Shown here: positions 53,711 through 61,084 of the stretch, in pieces
Position numbering within the stretch: position 1 is the first letter of the stretch
Layout: each line of letters starts with the position of its first letter
NCBI RefSeq assembly: GCF_001402915.1
Contig: NZ_CP012945.1
Span: 1,064,001-1,128,000 of the forward strand
DNA length: 64,000 nt
Reading direction: 5' to 3'
Source: Devosia sp. A16
GTDB lineage: Bacteria > Pseudomonadota > Alphaproteobacteria > Rhizobiales > Devosiaceae
Made by a program: the position numbers and the translations under genes
Notes under the pieces: generated by a model
What the model was told of the DNA's origin: nothing
The model's database searches: none
What the model saw: only the letters and a program-made list of their open reading frames with translations

Positions 53711-53874
53711 GCCGGGCGAGGTTTCGACCCCGATCGGTCCATGCTCATCGTGACCGCGCGCCCGTCTTCCGGTAAGGTTACGGCCCGACAGCGATAGCCG
53801 GGGGCGGCCATTGCTGCCAACATGACGGGCGCGGACACCCGGGACCGGGCAGTTGCCGGTGGCGGAGTTGAGTT

Positions 53875-55059
53875 ATGGTCATTGAGAACATCATGTATTT
53901 CGTGCTCGGCCTGCTCGTGGCCGGGCTGTTGGCGTTGATCATCATGCCGGCCGTCTGGCGCCGCGCGGTCCGCCTGACCAAGAAGCGCATCGAAGCGGCG
54001 ACGCCGATGACCATGGCCGAGTTTCGCGCCGACAAGGATCAGTTGCGCGCCGAGTTCGCCCTCTCCACCCGGCGCCTCGAGATGAATGTCGAGGCGCTGC
54101 GCCGTCGCCTCGCCGACCAGCTCCGCGATATCAATCGCAAGAAGAACGAACTGGGCGGCATCAAGGGCGAGCGCGACAGCCACCTTCAGGTGGTGCGCGA
54201 GCTCGAGGAGCGCGAAGCCGAGGCCCGCCGCCGCATCCTCGAGCTGGAGAAGGAAGGCGCCGACCTCGCACAGAAGCTGCGCATGCGCGACCGCGAGCTG
54301 GGCGAGAAATCCAGTCAGCTCGATGCGGCCCGCGAAACCCTGCGTGGCAGCGCCCCGCGTGCCTTCGCCGTCGACGGCAAGGCGCTGAGCGGCAACTACA
54401 ACACCGATATCGACGAGCTGCTGCAGTATCTCGAGATCGAGAAGAAGCGCTCCGAGTTCCTCGAGACGCAGAACCGCACGCTGATCGAGAGCCTCGAGAA
54501 TTCCGACAAGTCCGGCGCCGCGGCGCGGGCAGCGGCCACCGAATTGCGTGAGAAGCTGGCCAAGCGCGATGACGTGGTGAGCGACGCCCAGTCCGATCTG
54601 GCCGAGGCCGAAGCCCGTATCGCCGACGCCGAAAGCCGCGTCTCGACCCTGCTCGCCGAAACCACCAAGCTGGTCGGCGACGGCGAGGAAAAACGCGACA
54701 TGCTGCTGGCCGAGAAGCTCGGCCTCGAGGAAGAAATGGAAAAGCTCCGCGCCAAGGTGGCGAGCGTCGAGAACACCGTGATGGCCGACTGGGACAGCGA
54801 CCGCATCGAGCAGTCGCACCTGCGCGAGCGGCTCAACGACATCGCCTCGGACGTCAGCCGCCTGGTCTATGCGCTGGAAGGCAACGGGCCGATCGACGAG
54901 GAAGAGAGCCTTGCCGCCCGCATGCAGAAATTCGTCGATGCCGAGGAAGCCCAGGCTGCCCCGGTGCGCGGGCCGAGGGCCAGGAAAGGCGGCGCCCCAG
55001 AGGGCCAGGCGGTGTCGGACCGCCTGAAGGCGCTGCGCGAGTTGCAGGACGGGAACTGA
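53875..55059 (+). CDS. Membrane-anchored coiled-coil protein, unknown function
   Basis: A 394-residue protein. One N-terminal membrane helix (about 7-27, MYFVLGLLVAGLLALIIMPAVW) and a basic stop-transfer stretch (RRAVRLTKKR) are followed by some 320 residues of almost continuous charged coiled coil (ALRRRLADQLRDINRKKNELGG, LEEREAEARRRILELEKEGADL, EELLQYLEIEKKRSEFLETQ and others), ending in a flexible tail. The orientation puts the coil in the cytoplasm. It is conserved-looking in Hyphomicrobiales but I know no assigned function; structural, division or envelope roles are possible. It lies 164 bases after eipA on the same strand. Confidence 0.7.
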   Translation: MVIENIMYFVLGLLVAGLLALIIMPAVWRRAVRLTKKRIEAATPMTMAEFRADKDQLRAEFALSTRRLEMNVEALRRRLADQLRDINRKKNELGGIKGERDSHLQVVRELEEREAEARRRILELEKEGADLAQKLRMRDRELGEKSSQLDAARETLRGSAPRAFAVDGKALSGNYNTDIDELLQYLEIEKKRSEFLETQNRTLIESLENSDKSGAAARAAATELREKLAKRDDVVSDAQSDLAEAEARIADAESRVSTLLAETTKLVGDGEEKRDMLLAEKLGLEEEMEKLRAKVASVENTVMADWDSDRIEQSHLRERLNDIASDVSRLVYALEGNGPIDEEESLAARMQKFVDAEEAQAAPVRGPRARKGGAPEGQAVSDRLKALRELQDGN

Positions 55060-55086
55060 GCGAATACGCCGCACCATCAGTCGGGA

Positions 55087-55243
55087 CTCCCTCTCCCGCT
55101 TGCGGGGGAGGGGGAACCAGCCGAAAGGCTGGTGGGAGGGGGGTGCCACAAATACTGGCTCCTGCCCAATCCGCCCACTATCAGTGCGTGGGGCTCCCCC
55201 TCCACCGGCTTCGCCGGTCCCCCTCCCCCGCAAGCGGGAGAGG
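55087..55243. repeat. Intergenic palindromic repeat (family 1)
   Basis: CTCCCTCTCCCGCTTGCGGG with GGAGGGGGAACCAGCCGAAA faces CCACCGGCTTCGCCGGTCCC with CCTCCCCCGCAAGCGGGAGAGG, a long inverted repeat between two convergent genes. The 30-base middle has no coding content. Confidence 0.8.
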
Positions 55244-55283
55244 TCCGCCGACTGCCGGCTCCACAACAATCTGCAGACCAGCT

Positions 55284-55631
55284 TTACTCGCTGACCACCG
55301 GCACTTCGCGGATCATCTCGCCCGACTTGCCGTCGAAGATGCGCACGCTGGTGATCGGCCCGAGGCGGTAAGTGACGGTCACCCGCCCGTCCGCCGCCAC
55401 TGCCGAAACCACCTCGCCACCGGCCGGGATCTTCAGGGCCGCGATCACGTAGTCGCCCCCTTTGCCTTCGCTCAGCGATGCGCGGTAGACAAGTGCGCCG
55501 CCGATGGCGATAAGGCCCACCACCAGTAGCCCCATCGACACCATGAAGGATTTTCGCGCCCGGGCCAGTACGGCCTTGGCTTCCGGTGTCAGTTCCGGGG
55601 TGGTTTCGGGTTTGTCTTGGGGATCGCTCAT
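55284..55631 (-). CDS. Small single-span membrane protein next to rluD (DUF6476-like)
   Basis: A 115-residue protein: an acidic Pro/Thr-rich cytoplasmic start (MSDPQDKPETTPELTPEAKAVLARARKS), one membrane helix (about 30-50, MVSMGLLVVGLIAIGGALVYRA) and a small beta-rich periplasmic part (YVIAALKIPAGGEVVSAVAADGRVTVTYRLGPITSVRIFDGKSGEMIREVPVV). It resembles the DUF6476 proteins seen beside rluD in other alphaproteobacteria; this is recalled and not verified. Its start codon shares the bases CATG (55629-55632) with the divergent rluD start. Confidence 0.72.
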   Translation of the reverse strand: MSDPQDKPETTPELTPEAKAVLARARKSFMVSMGLLVVGLIAIGGALVYRASLSEGKGGDYVIAALKIPAGGEVVSAVAADGRVTVTYRLGPITSVRIFDGKSGEMIREVPVVSE

Positions 55632-56649
55632 GCAGCATATTTCCGGCGAGGAACAGGAGTGGCAATTGCTGGTCGATGCCGCCGACGCCGGCAGCCGGCT
55701 GGATGCCGCACTCGCCCGTGCCGTACCGGTCTTCTCGCGCAACCGGATCAAGGACCTGATACTGGCCGGAAGCGTTGCGATCAATGGGCGAGCTGTCACG
55801 GAGCCCAAATACAAGCTGCGTGATGGTGACGAGGTCACCCTTGTCGCCCCCGAGCCGGTCGATGCCGAACCGACCCCCGAGAACATTCCGCTCGACATCC
55901 TTTATGAGGACGACCAGTTGATCGTCATCAACAAGCCGGTCGGCATGGTGGTGCATCCGGCGCCCGGGAACTACCAGGGCACGTTGGTGAACGCCCTGCT
56001 CTACCATTGCGGCGATAGCCTCAAGGGCATCGGCGGGGTCAAGCGGCCGGGGATCGTGCACCGGCTCGACAAGGATACCTCGGGCGTCATGGTCGCAGCC
56101 AAGACCGAGCAGGCACACAACCACCTTGCCGCGCAGTTCGCCGACCATGGCCGCACCGGGCCCCTGCACCGCGCCTACCTCGCTTACTGCTGGGGTCGCA
56201 CCCAGCAGGCCTCCGGCACGGTGGAGGCGCCGCTCGGCCGCGACCCCGCCAACCGGCTGAAGCAGGCGGTGCGCCAGGATGGCCGCGAGGCCATCACCCA
56301 TTACTGGGTCGAGGCCCGCTTCGGCGACGATGGCTGGGACATCACCCGGATCCGGTGCGAGCTCGAAACCGGCCGTACCCACCAGATCCGCGTCCACATG
56401 GCCCATCTCGGCCACCCGCTGGTCGCCGACATGGTCTACGGCTCGGGCTTCGCCACCAAGATCAACCGGCTGCCCGACGCCGCCAGGGCCGCCGTCGTGG
56501 CGCTGGGCCGCCAGGCGCTGCACGCCGCCGAGCTTGGTTTCGAGCACCCGGTGACCGGCGAAGAAATGCAGTTCGAAGCGCCGGTGCCGCCGGATCTGGA
56601 AGCGCTCGAAGCGGCGATCGAACCCTTCGACCGGGCGTTTGCGCGGTAG
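55630..56649 (+). CDS. rluD: 23S rRNA pseudouridine synthase of the RluA/RluD family
   Basis: A 339-residue enzyme. An N-terminal S4 RNA-binding domain (AGSRLDAALARAVPVFSRNRIKDLILAGSVAINGRAVTEPKYKLRDGDEV) is followed by the catalytic domain with HRLDKDTSGVMVAAK, where D147 is the catalytic aspartate, and GRTHQIRVHMAHLGHPLVADMVYG. The N-terminal S4 domain and length fit RluD, which modifies positions 1911, 1915 and 1917 of 23S rRNA. Its exact targets here are inferred. The ATG at 55630 shares the CATG sequence with the divergent gene, so the two have no room for ordinary leaders between them. Confidence 0.9.
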   Translation: MQHISGEEQEWQLLVDAADAGSRLDAALARAVPVFSRNRIKDLILAGSVAINGRAVTEPKYKLRDGDEVTLVAPEPVDAEPTPENIPLDILYEDDQLIVINKPVGMVVHPAPGNYQGTLVNALLYHCGDSLKGIGGVKRPGIVHRLDKDTSGVMVAAKTEQAHNHLAAQFADHGRTGPLHRAYLAYCWGRTQQASGTVEAPLGRDPANRLKQAVRQDGREAITHYWVEARFGDDGWDITRIRCELETGRTHQIRVHMAHLGHPLVADMVYGSGFATKINRLPDAARAAVVALGRQALHAAELGFEHPVTGEEMQFEAPVPPDLEALEAAIEPFDRAFAR

Positions 56650-56687
56650 ATCGCTATCGGGAGGCACAGTTCCGCCACCCACTCGGT

Positions 56688-56772
56688 GTCATCACCGCGA
56701 AAGCGGGGACCCCCGTTTTGCGATCTCGCGGGTGGCACCAAAACAGAGGTTCCCGCTGTCGCGGGAATGACC
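56688..56772. repeat. Intergenic inverted repeat, family 2
   Basis: GTCATCACCGCGAAAGCGGG, ACCCCCGTTTTGCGATC and AAAACAGAGGTTCCCGCTGT with CGCGGGAATGACC closely match the element at 30810-30895, arm for arm. It lies in the 351-base gap before rpoH. Confidence 0.85.
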
Positions 56773-56892
56773 TGGTGGCTGCAGGCGAGACCGGCTGCGC
56801 CCTCACTACGCGTCGTCGGCGTTACATTCCCACTCGCAAGGTTCACGCAACCTTACGGGTCTACCAACGTTCTCATGCAGGGTCGGTGGGTC

Positions 56893-56920
56893 TTATCAAG
56901 ACCGATTTTCGACCTATATA
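56893..56920 (+). promoter_or_regulatory. Possible housekeeping promoter of rpoH
   Basis: TTATCA (56893-56898) and TATATA (56915-56920), 16 bases apart, lie about 80 bases before the rpoH start. The match to -35 is weak. No clear CTTGAA-type heat-shock promoter was found. Confidence 0.3.
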
Positions 56921-57000
56921 CTTCTGACAGTCAGCCGTGTGCCGGACTGGACACGGCTGCGTATCTGCCCGTGACGACGGGGGAAAGACGAGGGTGCATC

Positions 57001-57888
57001 ATGGCCCAGACCAATCTGCCAATTCTTTCGGCTGAGGGTGGACTCAGCCGCTATCTCCAGGAAATCCGCAAGTTTCCGATGCTGGAGCCTGACGAGGAAT
57101 ATATGCTCGCCAAGCGCTACAAGGAGCATCAGGATCCGGGCGCAGCCCAGAAGCTGATCACCTCGCACCTGAGGCTCGTGGCCAAGATCGCCATGGGCTA
57201 TCGCGGCTATGGCCTGCCCATCTCCGAGGTGATCTCGGAAGGCAATGTCGGCCTGATGCATGCGGTGAAGCGCTTCGAGCCCGAAAAGGGCTTCCGCCTC
57301 GCGACTTACGCGATGTGGTGGATCCGCGCCGCCATTCAGGAATACGTGCTGCGCTCGTGGTCGCTGGTCAAGATCGGCACCACCGCGGCGCAGAAGCGGC
57401 TGTTCTTCAACCTGCGCAAGATCAAGGGGCAGATCGCCGCCCTCGACGACGGCAACCTCCACCCCGACCAGATCAAGCAGATCGCCAACACGCTGCACGT
57501 CACCGAAAGCGACGTGGTGTCGATGAACCAGCGCCTGTCGGGCGATGCCTCGCTCAACGCGCCGATGCGCGCCGACGAGGGCACCTCCGAGTGGCAGGAC
57601 TGGCTGGTCGACGATACGCCGGACCAGGAAACCACCCTGGGCGAGACCGAGGAGTTTTCCGAGCGCATGGGCCTGCTCACCAATGCGATGAGCGACCTCA
57701 ACGAGCGCGAAAAGGCGATCTTCCAGGCCCGGCGCCTGCGCGACGAGCCGGCGACGCTCGAAGAGCTGGCGCAGGAATACAATGTCAGCCGCGAGCGTAT
57801 CCGGCAGATCGAGGTCCGCGCCTTCGAGAAGGTGCAGGAGGCCGTCCAGAAGGCCGCCCACGCCAAGGCACGCGAAGCCAGCCTCTAG
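57001..57888 (+). CDS. rpoH: Heat-shock sigma factor RpoH (sigma-32)
   Basis: A 295-residue sigma factor. Region 1.2 is LSRYLQEIRKFPMLEPDEEYMLAKRY; region 2 contains HLRLVAKIAMGYRGYGLPISEVISEGNVGLMHAVKRFEPEKGFRLATYAMWWIRAAIQEYVLRSWSLVKIGTTAAQKRLFFNLRKIKG. The QKRLFFNLR(K) segment is the RpoH box, absent from other sigma factors. Region 4 is EREKAIFQARRLRDEPATLEELAQEYNVSRERIRQIEVRAFEKVQEAV. Hyphomicrobiales often have two rpoH genes; only one is in this window. A strong terminator follows. Confidence 0.96.
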   Translation: MAQTNLPILSAEGGLSRYLQEIRKFPMLEPDEEYMLAKRYKEHQDPGAAQKLITSHLRLVAKIAMGYRGYGLPISEVISEGNVGLMHAVKRFEPEKGFRLATYAMWWIRAAIQEYVLRSWSLVKIGTTAAQKRLFFNLRKIKGQIAALDDGNLHPDQIKQIANTLHVTESDVVSMNQRLSGDASLNAPMRADEGTSEWQDWLVDDTPDQETTLGETEEFSERMGLLTNAMSDLNEREKAIFQARRLRDEPATLEELAQEYNVSRERIRQIEVRAFEKVQEAVQKAAHAKAREASL

Positions 57889-57910
57889 CCCGCACGATCG
57901 ATGCATGAGA

Positions 57911-57937
57911 AAGGGCCGCCCGGTGGGCGGCCCTTTT
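57911..57937 (+). terminator. Intrinsic terminator after rpoH
   Basis: GGGCCGCCC-GGT-GGGCGGCCC is a nine-base perfect stem followed by TTTT, 25 bases after the rpoH stop codon. Confidence 0.9.
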
Positions 57938-57980
57938 CATTTCTGGGTCGATGTCGCCCGGGACGCTCCGGCTCAAGCGC

Positions 57981-58093
57981 CCCCTCTCCCTTGGGGGAGA
58001 GGGTCGGGGTGAGGGGGCCTTGCCGCACACGCGGGTCGTGGGGAAGGCCCCCTCAACCGGCCCTGCGGGCCGACCTCTCCCCCAAGGGAGAGG
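57981..58093. repeat. Intergenic palindromic repeat (family 1)
   Basis: CCCCTCTCCCTTGGGGGAGA with GGGTCGGGGTGAGGGGGCC faces GGCCCCCTCAACCGGCCC-type and CCTCTCCCCCAAGGGAGAGG arms. It gives the uninterrupted version of the sequence into which the IS110 at 6896-8063 has inserted. Confidence 0.8.
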
Positions 58094-58118
58094 TGCGCCG
58101 ACTGCCTGCTATGACGCC

Positions 58119-58979
58119 CTACCCGTTCTGCGGCGGGCCGATCACCGGCACCACGGCCGGACGGGGTTGCCGGCCCCAGGCGAACTCGCCCTTGCCCCAT
58201 TTGGCGAAGCGCGCCAGCAGGGCATCGCGGGCCCGCATCCCGGCCGGCCCGGAGGTCTTCTTGGTCTCGCGGATCAGGTAGGCGAAGGCGAGCCGCTCGC
58301 CGTCGCGCTCGGCCCAGCCGACGAACCAGCCGGTCTGCCGGCGCGAGTTGAACGTGCCGTCGGCATTGCGCTCGTAGTAGGTGCCGGTCTTGCCCGAGAC
58401 GCTCCACTTGCCGGCCCTGAAGCTCGGCATGATTGCCACCACCGCCGCCTGTGCCGCCGCCGAAGCCGGCAGTTCTCCCGCCAGCATCCGCCGCACGAAA
58501 CGCACCTGCTCTGCCGGCGTGATCAGCAGCGACGAGTTGATCCACGAGCGCGTGAGGCCGTTGTCCTTGCCGGGATCGCCGGAAACGTCGGCATTGCCGT
58601 AGTCGAAATCGGCGACATATTTGCCGAACCGCTCGGCGCCCAGCTGGGCCACCAGCACCCGCGAATACCACAACACGGAATCGCGCAGCCAGGTGGTCGG
58701 CGTGGTGGTGACGCGCCAGTCCGGCCGGTCCGCCTTGTATTCAGTCTGGTATGGCCAGGCAGGCTCGTCCGCGCCGGTGAGGATGCCGGCGTCGAACCCC
58801 ATCACCGCCAGCGTCATCTTGAAGGTCGAGGCCGGCGAGGTCGGCGTGTCACAACCGCCGCCCTCCTGCAGCCGCACCGCGCCGCTCCCCGCATCGACGA
58901 TCAGTGTACAAACGACTTCAGCACGGCTCGCCGACACCGCGGCAAGGCTCAGCAGCAAAGCTGCAAACAATATTTTCAC
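58119..58979 (-). CDS. Class D (OXA-type) beta-lactamase
   Basis: A 286-residue periplasmic serine beta-lactamase. The signal peptide is MKILFAALLLSLAAVSASRA, cut before EVVCTLI. The active-site motif is STFK (51-54, with K54 expected to be carbamylated). S-V-L occurs in DSVLWYSRVL (101-103), where class D enzymes have S-x-V, then YGN in DFDYGNAD (127-129) and KTG in SVSGKTGTYY (197-199). TGWFVGWAE follows. The start is GTG 58979, which opens directly into the signal peptide; the frame is open further, into a repeat. It hydrolyses penicillins by family. The substrate range is unknown. It is encoded on its own, without a regulator or mobile element beside it. Confidence 0.88.
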   Translation of the reverse strand: MKILFAALLLSLAAVSASRAEVVCTLIVDAGSGAVRLQEGGGCDTPTSPASTFKMTLAVMGFDAGILTGADEPAWPYQTEYKADRPDWRVTTTPTTWLRDSVLWYSRVLVAQLGAERFGKYVADFDYGNADVSGDPGKDNGLTRSWINSSLLITPAEQVRFVRRMLAGELPASAAAQAAVVAIMPSFRAGKWSVSGKTGTYYERNADGTFNSRRQTGWFVGWAERDGERLAFAYLIRETKKTSGPAGMRARDALLARFAKWGKGEFAWGRQPRPAVVPVIGPPQNG

Positions 58980-59066
58980 GAATGGCCCCAGGCTCTTAAA
59001 GCCGCGACATGTACCGCGGATTCGGGCGGAATTTCGCCGAAGCCGGGGGTTTCGACCGATAGGGAG

Positions 59067-59182
59067 GGCCCCACCCGGCCTCCCCCATAAAGGGGGAGGT
59101 GAAGGGTCGAGCTTGTGGCGCGATCGTGCCAAACGCACCGCCGGGGCACCTCCCCCTTTATGGGGGAGGATGGGAGGGGGCC
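59067..59182. repeat. Intergenic palindromic repeat (family 1, ATAAAG subtype)
   Basis: GGCCTCCCCCATAAAGGGGG and AGGTGAAGGGTCGAGCTTGT face GCACCTCCCCCTTTATGGGG and GATGGGAGGGGGCC. Its middle (GGCGCGATCGTGCC) matches the one at 37756-37871 in inverse orientation. It separates the beta-lactamase and thiamine diphosphokinase genes. Confidence 0.8.
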
Positions 59183-59202
59183 GTCTGCTTCGGTCGGCCT
59201 CG

Positions 59203-59901
59203 TCAGCGTTTCTCCAGCAGCAGCTTGGCGATCAGCTCCGCCAGATACTTCCGCGGCAGGATCAGCAGATATGGCGCATGCACGCCCTCTTCCGGCACGA
59301 TCCTGAACGGCCCGGTCAGCGCTTCGTTCGACGTCCCCGTCCGCACCCCGGGCGCCAGCTTCACCGCATCGAGCGGATACTTCAGCCCCTCCGAGCGCCA
59401 GAACGTCACCGGCGCCAGCGGATGGATCGAAACGCGCTCGCCCGGATCGACCGTGAACGAAAAAGCCCTGGTCAGTGGCAGCGCCACGTCCTCTTCGTCC
59501 ACCAGCACGATCTTGCGTTTCTGCGCATACTTGGTCACCGCATCGAGCGCGGCGAGCGTGTGGTCGAAGCGCCGCCCGGTCATCCCGAGCGCCACCGTCA
59601 CGGGCGCGCGGGTCGAGTAGAGCGCCTTCTCGAAATCGGTGGTTTCCTGCTCGCCGATCTGCATCAGCCGGGTCTTGCCCAACCAGGAATGCGGGTTCTT
59701 CAGCGAATCGAAATCGCCGATGATCAGCTCGGGTTTGAGGCCGGCCTCGACGATCTGGTCGGCGCCGCCATCGGCGCCCACGAGGTGCCCGCCCGAGGCA
59801 TAGAGCTCGCGCAGGAGGTCGAAATCGACCGTCCCGCCGCCAACGATGACCATGAGGTCGTCAAAGACCGCAACGGAAGTCTGGGGGGCACGCGCTTGCA
59901 C
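59203..59901 (-). CDS. Thiamine diphosphokinase
   Basis: A 232-residue enzyme that phosphorylates thiamine to thiamine diphosphate. Family motifs are VIVGGGTVDFDLLRELYASGGHLVGADGGAD, ELIIGDFDSL, the catalytic TTDFEKAL and VALGMTGRRFDHTLAALDAV. The C-terminal beta domain ends GPFRIVPEEGVHAPYLLIL. The start is uncertain: GTG 59901 is chosen, but ATG 59853 at MVIVGGG is possible. It is divergent from a riboswitch-controlled thiamine importer, so imported thiamine would be converted at once to the active cofactor. Confidence 0.9.
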   Translation of the reverse strand: MQARAPQTSVAVFDDLMVIVGGGTVDFDLLRELYASGGHLVGADGGADQIVEAGLKPELIIGDFDSLKNPHSWLGKTRLMQIGEQETTDFEKALYSTRAPVTVALGMTGRRFDHTLAALDAVTKYAQKRKIVLVDEEDVALPLTRAFSFTVDPGERVSIHPLAPVTFWRSEGLKYPLDAVKLAPGVRTGTSNEALTGPFRIVPEEGVHAPYLLILPRKYLAELIAKLLLEKR

Positions 59902-59929
59902 GGAGGGAAAACTCTGTCTATCTGTCAGC

Positions 59930-60018
59930 TGTCTCGCTGGGGTGTTCCGGATGTTCCGGAGCTGAGAGTTACCCATTGAACCTGAACCAGGTCATGCTGG
60001 CGGAGGAAGTTCGAGATG
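59930..60018 (+). ncRNA. TPP (thi-box) riboswitch upstream of thiBPQ
   Basis: The consensus thi-box is complete: CTGGGGTGTTCCGGATG, a CCGGAGCTGAGAG arm (59958-59970), ACCC with TTGAACCTGAACCAGGT (59976-59992) and GCTGGCGGAGGAAG (59996-60009). The P1 stem TCTCG (59932-59936) pairs with CGAGA (60012-60016). It ends about 75 bases before thiB. Thiamine diphosphate binding would lower expression of the importer. Confidence 0.93.
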
Positions 60019-60091
60019 GCAAGGGCGCGCACGCGTCCGATCCATTGACGTCCCCTTCATTCACATGGCCGCAACCGAAGGGAACGATTAC

Positions 60092-61084
60092 ATGCGCTCG
60101 TTCGCACGCTTCGCGTTGGCGGCAGTCTTCTGCGCCACCGCCCTGCCTGTCCTCGCCGAGGACAAGCCCACGCTCACTATCTACACCTATGACAGCTTCG
60201 CCGCTGAATGGGGCCCCGGCCCGGCGCTGAAGGCCGGGTTCGAGAAGACCTGCGGCTGCACGGTAGAGTTCACCACCTCCGAGGACGCCATCTCGACGCT
60301 GCGCAAGGTGCAGCTCGAGGGCGCCGCGACCAAGGCCGACCTGGTCGTCGGCCTCGACACCGCCACCTCCGGCGAAGCCCGGGCCACCGGGCTGTTCGCA
60401 CCGCATGGGCTGACCCTCGAGGGTCTGTCCCTGCCGTGGACCGACGCCGAGTTCGTGCCGTTCGACTATGGCTACTTCGCCTTCGTCTACAACAAGGAGA
60501 AGACGCCGAACCCGCCGACCTCGTTCGAGGAGCTCATTGCGCTGCCCGCGAGCTTCAAGATCGTCATCGAGGATCCGCGCTCGTCGACGCCCGGACTCGG
60601 CAATGTCCTGTGGGTGCAGTCGGCCTATGGGGAGCGCGCCCCCGAAATCTGGAAGGGCCTGAAGCCGCATGTCCTCACCATGACGCGTGGCTGGTCGGAG
60701 GCCTATGGCCTGTTCCTCGACGGCCAGGCCGACATGGTGCTGAGCTACACCACCTCGCCTGCCTATCACGCGGTCGCCGAGAAGGACGACAAATACGCCT
60801 ATGCGCCGTTCACCGAAGGCTTCGTTGCGCAGGTCGAGGTCGCGGGGCTGCTGAAGACCGCCAAACAGGCAGAGCTCGGCAAGGCCTTCCTCGCCTATCT
60901 CGTTACTCCCGAGGCGCAGAAGGTGATCCCGACCACCAACTGGATGTATCCGGTGATCGATATCGGCGATGCCCTGCCGGCCGCCTTCGGCAAGCCTCCC
61001 GAGAAGGTGCTGCCGGTCGACGAAGCCGAGCTTGCCGCCAATGGCCGGACCTGGGTGGATGCTGCTCTCGCCGCGCTCCAGTAG
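60092..61084 (+). CDS. thiB: Thiamine ABC transporter, periplasmic binding protein ThiB
   Basis: A 330-residue binding protein with a signal peptide (MRSFARFALAAVFCATALPVLA, then EDKPTLTIYTYDSFAAEWGPGPALKAGFEKTCGCTVEFTT). YTYDSF and the Cys pair TCGCTV are typical of ThiB, which binds thiamine and its phosphates. Later regions, NVLWVQSAYGE and VTPEAQKVIPTTNWMYPVI, agree. The start is ATG 60092, with GAAGGGAA upstream; an ATG at 60065 would give an unlikely longer signal. It is the first gene of the riboswitch-controlled thiBPQ operon. Confidence 0.94.
   Translation: MRSFARFALAAVFCATALPVLAEDKPTLTIYTYDSFAAEWGPGPALKAGFEKTCGCTVEFTTSEDAISTLRKVQLEGAATKADLVVGLDTATSGEARATGLFAPHGLTLEGLSLPWTDAEFVPFDYGYFAFVYNKEKTPNPPTSFEELIALPASFKIVIEDPRSSTPGLGNVLWVQSAYGERAPEIWKGLKPHVLTMTRGWSEAYGLFLDGQADMVLSYTTSPAYHAVAEKDDKYAYAPFTEGFVAQVEVAGLLKTAKQAELGKAFLAYLVTPEAQKVIPTTNWMYPVIDIGDALPAAFGKPPEKVLPVDEAELAANGRTWVDAALAALQ

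Noticed and set aside
53668-56682. A 1004-codon minus-strand open frame opposite the coiled-coil protein and rluD
   Set aside because: Shadow frame. It crosses a palindromic repeat and the real divergent gene, and has no recognisable domain.
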